NCBI RefSeq assembly: GCF_001695575.1
Contig: NZ_LUAX01000007.1
Location: 496,001-560,000, forward strand
Length of the DNA stretch: 64,000 nucleotides
Origin: Vibrio europaeus
GTDB lineage: Bacteria; Pseudomonadota; Gammaproteobacteria; Enterobacterales; Vibrionaceae
Reading direction: 5' to 3'
Position 1 is the first letter of the stretch; each line of letters starts with the position of its first letter. Position numbers and translations under genes: made by a program. Of the stretch, positions 61,804 to 64,000 are shown piece by piece. The notes under the pieces are model-generated. The model did not search any database. It saw nothing but the letters and a program-made list of their open reading frames with translations, and had not been told where the DNA came from.

Positions 61804-61817
61804 AATAATGATTCTTA
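61803..61817. promoter_or_regulatory. Fur-box-like site 2 before iutA
   Basis: The minus strand reads TAAGAATCATTATTA, two mismatches from TGANAAT-N-ATTNTCA. It directly abuts the operator candidate, so iron and IutR would both act here. Confidence 0.65.
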
Positions 61818-61892
61818 TTTAGAAATAACGAAACAGTCTTGCCGCCAAATACTAATTTGCGCAGCTTTGTATTGATAAACATAGAGAAAATG

Positions 61893-64000
61893 ATGAAAGC
61901 GAGTAAAGGGACGTTCCCTCTATCCACTGTTGCGCTAGCGATCGCCGCGGCAAGCACAGTGTTTACAGTCCAAGCACAAGAGTACACAACGGAAGGCAAA
62001 ATGGTGGTTGTCTCCAGTCGTACGCCTAAAGCGATCAGCGATATTCCTGGTACGGTTTGGTATATCGATTCAGAGAAAATTGAACAAGAATACCGTGGTG
62101 GTAAGACTCTTGGTGATATTCTGGCTTCGGCAATTCCATCTTTGGATGTCAGCAGCGGTGCACGTACTAACCTAGGTCAAAACCTTCGCGGACGTAAGAT
62201 GCTCGTGATGATTGACGGTGTTTCTCTACAATCTTCGCGCTCTATCAGCCGCCATCTAGATTCAATCGACCCGTTCAATATTGATCGCATCGAAGTGCTT
62301 TCAGGTTCAACATCAATATATGGTGCTGGTGCTTCAGGTGGTGTGATTAACATCATCACCAAAAAAGCGCAAAGCGAAGAGTTAGAATTTGAGTCCTATG
62401 TAGGTGGTACATCTGGTCTTAACTCAAGTGAAGACTTTGACTACAAACTTGCACAGTCGATTTCGGGCGGTAATGAAAAAGTTCAAGCACGTACTTCTGT
62501 CGTCTACACAGAAACCCAAGGTTTCTTCGATGCCAACGGCACCATTGTTACTCCAGATATCTCACAGGGCTCGCTACAGTTTAATCAGACAGTAGATTTT
62601 CTAACAACAGTAGGTGTTAATGTTTCAGACACCAAAAAGCTGAATCTTCTTGCGCAGTACTATGATAGCCAACAAGACTCGCCATATGGTCTGTACATTG
62701 TCGGTAGCGACTTTGTAGATGTACGTAAAGGTTTTGATTCTGATCGTGAACACGGTACGGAGCGCATTATGCTTAGCGCCTCTTACGTGGATGAGCAATT
62801 CCTTGGCCATCAGCTCATCGCGGAAGCGTCATACCGCACAGAAGACCAGACTTACACTCCTTATTTCCAGTCTTCTGGTCAACAGATTACAGATGTCATT
62901 TCACTTAAAGCAGCGCTCGCGAAAAACTTCGATAAATTTAACATTGTTTATGGTGTCGATGCTTATCAAGACAAGTTGGAAAGTAACCAAGCACTGTATG
63001 ATCCAACCATTGCCAATAACTCTGGCAACCTAATCAACAAGACTTATGCCCAAGTTGGTCGTTACCCAGGAGTTGAAGTCAGCTCAGTTGCCGCTTTTGC
63101 TCAAGCAGACTATTCAATCACTGAAGATTGGACAGTCGAAGGTGGTGTACGCTACCAATACATGTCAAATAAGATTGATGATTTTGTTGGTTATACTCAA
63201 CAGAAAAAAATTGCCGCAGGTAGTGGCACTTCAGCAGATGCAGTTCCTGGTGGTAAAACAGATTACGGCGTCGCGCTATTTAACTTGGGAACAATTTATC
63301 ACCTAAACAGTGACTCTCAAGTATGGGCAAACTTCTCTCAAGGCTTTGATCTTGCTGATCCTGCTAAGTACTACGGACAAGGTAACTACACACTGGTTGG
63401 AGATCATTGGCAGCTAAATGACAGCATTAACGTCAACGAATCAAAAATGTCAGGGATTAAGACCAACAGTTTTGAGTTAGGTTACCGCTTAGATACAGGC
63501 GATCTAAACCTACAAACTGCGGCTTACTATTCTCAATCAGACAAGAATGTTAAGTACAATAAGACAACACTGCTTATCGAAGAAATCGAAGATAAGAAAC
63601 GTGTCTACGGTTTAGAAGCAATGGCATCTTACTGGGTTCATGACAATATTCAGCTTGGTGCTTCTGGTCACTATGTAGTATCTGAAGTGAAAGGCGATAA
63701 TGGCTGGGAGGACTATGATGCAGGCTATGCAAGTACTTCTAAAGCCAATGCTTGGGCAGGTTGGTACGACGCAGATCTTGCGGTAAAACTGCAAAGCCAA
63801 ACCATGTTTGACTATGAAGATGCTTCAAACAACAAGCTAGATGGCTACACCTTATTTGATCTGGTTGGTAGCTACCAGCTTCCAGTAGGTAGCCTAGGTT
63901 TCGGTATTCAAAACCTATTTGATAAGGACTACACCACAGCTTGGGGTCAACGTGCGCAAATCATCTACTCTACGCACTATGAATCAGCGGCTTATGATTA
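61893..64000 (+). CDS. iutA: TonB-dependent ferric-aerobactin receptor, IutA-like, partial (C-terminus outside window)
   Basis: An open frame from the ATG at 61893 (or 61890) to the right edge, about 702 residues. A signal peptide (1-28) is followed by a TonB-box-like segment (GKMVVVSS) and a plug domain (GGKTLGDILASAIPSLDVSS, RGRKMLVMIDGVSL, IDRIEVLSGSTSIYGAGASG). The barrel follows. The last residues seen (FGIQNLFDKDYTTAWGQRAQ) match the end of IutA, which continues for only about 20-25 more residues. It imports ferric aerobactin across the outer membrane. Fur-like and IutR-like sites precede it. Confidence 0.9.
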   Translation, partial: MKASKGTFPLSTVALAIAAASTVFTVQAQEYTTEGKMVVVSSRTPKAISDIPGTVWYIDSEKIEQEYRGGKTLGDILASAIPSLDVSSGARTNLGQNLRGRKMLVMIDGVSLQSSRSISRHLDSIDPFNIDRIEVLSGSTSIYGAGASGGVINIITKKAQSEELEFESYVGGTSGLNSSEDFDYKLAQSISGGNEKVQARTSVVYTETQGFFDANGTIVTPDISQGSLQFNQTVDFLTTVGVNVSDTKKLNLLAQYYDSQQDSPYGLYIVGSDFVDVRKGFDSDREHGTERIMLSASYVDEQFLGHQLIAEASYRTEDQTYTPYFQSSGQQITDVISLKAALAKNFDKFNIVYGVDAYQDKLESNQALYDPTIANNSGNLINKTYAQVGRYPGVEVSSVAAFAQADYSITEDWTVEGGVRYQYMSNKIDDFVGYTQQKKIAAGSGTSADAVPGGKTDYGVALFNLGTIYHLNSDSQVWANFSQGFDLADPAKYYGQGNYTLVGDHWQLNDSINVNESKMSGIKTNSFELGYRLDTGDLNLQTAAYYSQSDKNVKYNKTTLLIEEIEDKKRVYGLEAMASYWVHDNIQLGASGHYVVSEVKGDNGWEDYDAGYASTSKANAWAGWYDADLAVKLQSQTMFDYEDASNNKLDGYTLFDLVGSYQLPVGSLGFGIQNLFDKDYTTAWGQRAQIIYSTHYESAAYD

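Noticed and set aside
1..64000. CRISPR arrays, insertion sequences, tRNA and rRNA genes
   Set aside because: No regularly spaced repeats, transposase genes or RNA gene signatures were seen in reading the window; small or diverged ones could be missed without a search.

Overview
The window looks like a chromosomal segment of a Vibrio. The best markers are a Qrr quorum-sensing small RNA with its sigma-54 promoter and LuxO-type site, an aerobactin-uptake block of the V. vulnificus type (fhuC/D/B-like genes, a GntR regulator and an IutA-like receptor), a norR/hcp/hcr nitrosative-stress block and a DUF368 carrier-lipid translocase. No rRNA, tRNA, insertion sequence or CRISPR array was seen. The species cannot be fixed from this sequence. 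The mostly accessory gene content would fit chromosome 2, but that is inference.

Layout. 1-2.5 kb: a LysR regulator cut by the left edge, divergent from a HisC-like aminotransferase and an amino-acid binding protein. 2.5-8.7 kb: small stress and transport genes (binding protein, YccF, ABM monooxygenase, TauE permease, an MFS preceded by an unlisted 59-residue His-tailed membrane protein, GST, rhodanese) and the regulator FtrA. 8.8-16.7 kb: norR, two tandem PAP2-phosphatase/beta-barrel fusions, then hcp-hcr behind NorR-like sites and a sigma-54 promoter. 16.7-20.8 kb: an EamA exporter, a MocR-type regulator and an SgrR-like regulator. 20.8-23.6 kb: an AT-rich stretch with two small related unknown genes and a probable type III effector/chaperone pair without a secretion apparatus.

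23.9-28.4 kb: a YjiH-like transporter, then a LysR and nitrilase divergent pair. 27.4-37.3 kb: an efflux region in which an RND pump, its adaptor, an ABC membrane domain lacking an ATPase and an AraC-GyrI regulator lie opposite a GyrI-like exported protein, a fatty-acid hydroxylase-family protein, a two-component system and a 50-residue membrane protein. 37.5-42.7 kb: an MFS with a long helical tail, a desuccinylase-family enzyme, MarR, cytochrome b, then a perfect 50-bp palindrome, cytochrome c' and a duplicated-domain periplasmic protein. 42.7-46.6 kb: a compact candidate small-molecule locus (ArgG-like ligase, free-amino-acid-type 2OG dioxygenase, EamA exporter, divergent LysR). 46.7-53 kb: oxidoreductase/MFS pair, acetyltransferases, small-molecule kinase, PilZ protein and gltS.

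53.3-64 kb: the Qrr RNA, the DUF368 protein, then iron acquisition. A FhuF-like reductase, an MFS, the hydroxamate ABC transporter, the GntR repressor (IutR-like) and the IutA-like receptor, which runs off the right edge, are linked by Fur boxes and by a 26-nt block repeated in front of both the repressor and the receptor. No aerobactin biosynthesis genes are present, so the block fits use of aerobactin made elsewhere.

The most interesting items are the Qrr RNA, the ArgG-like/2OG/EamA cluster, the 50-bp palindrome between the cytochromes, the orphan type III pair, the tandem PAP2-barrel genes and the NorR/sigma-54 circuit.
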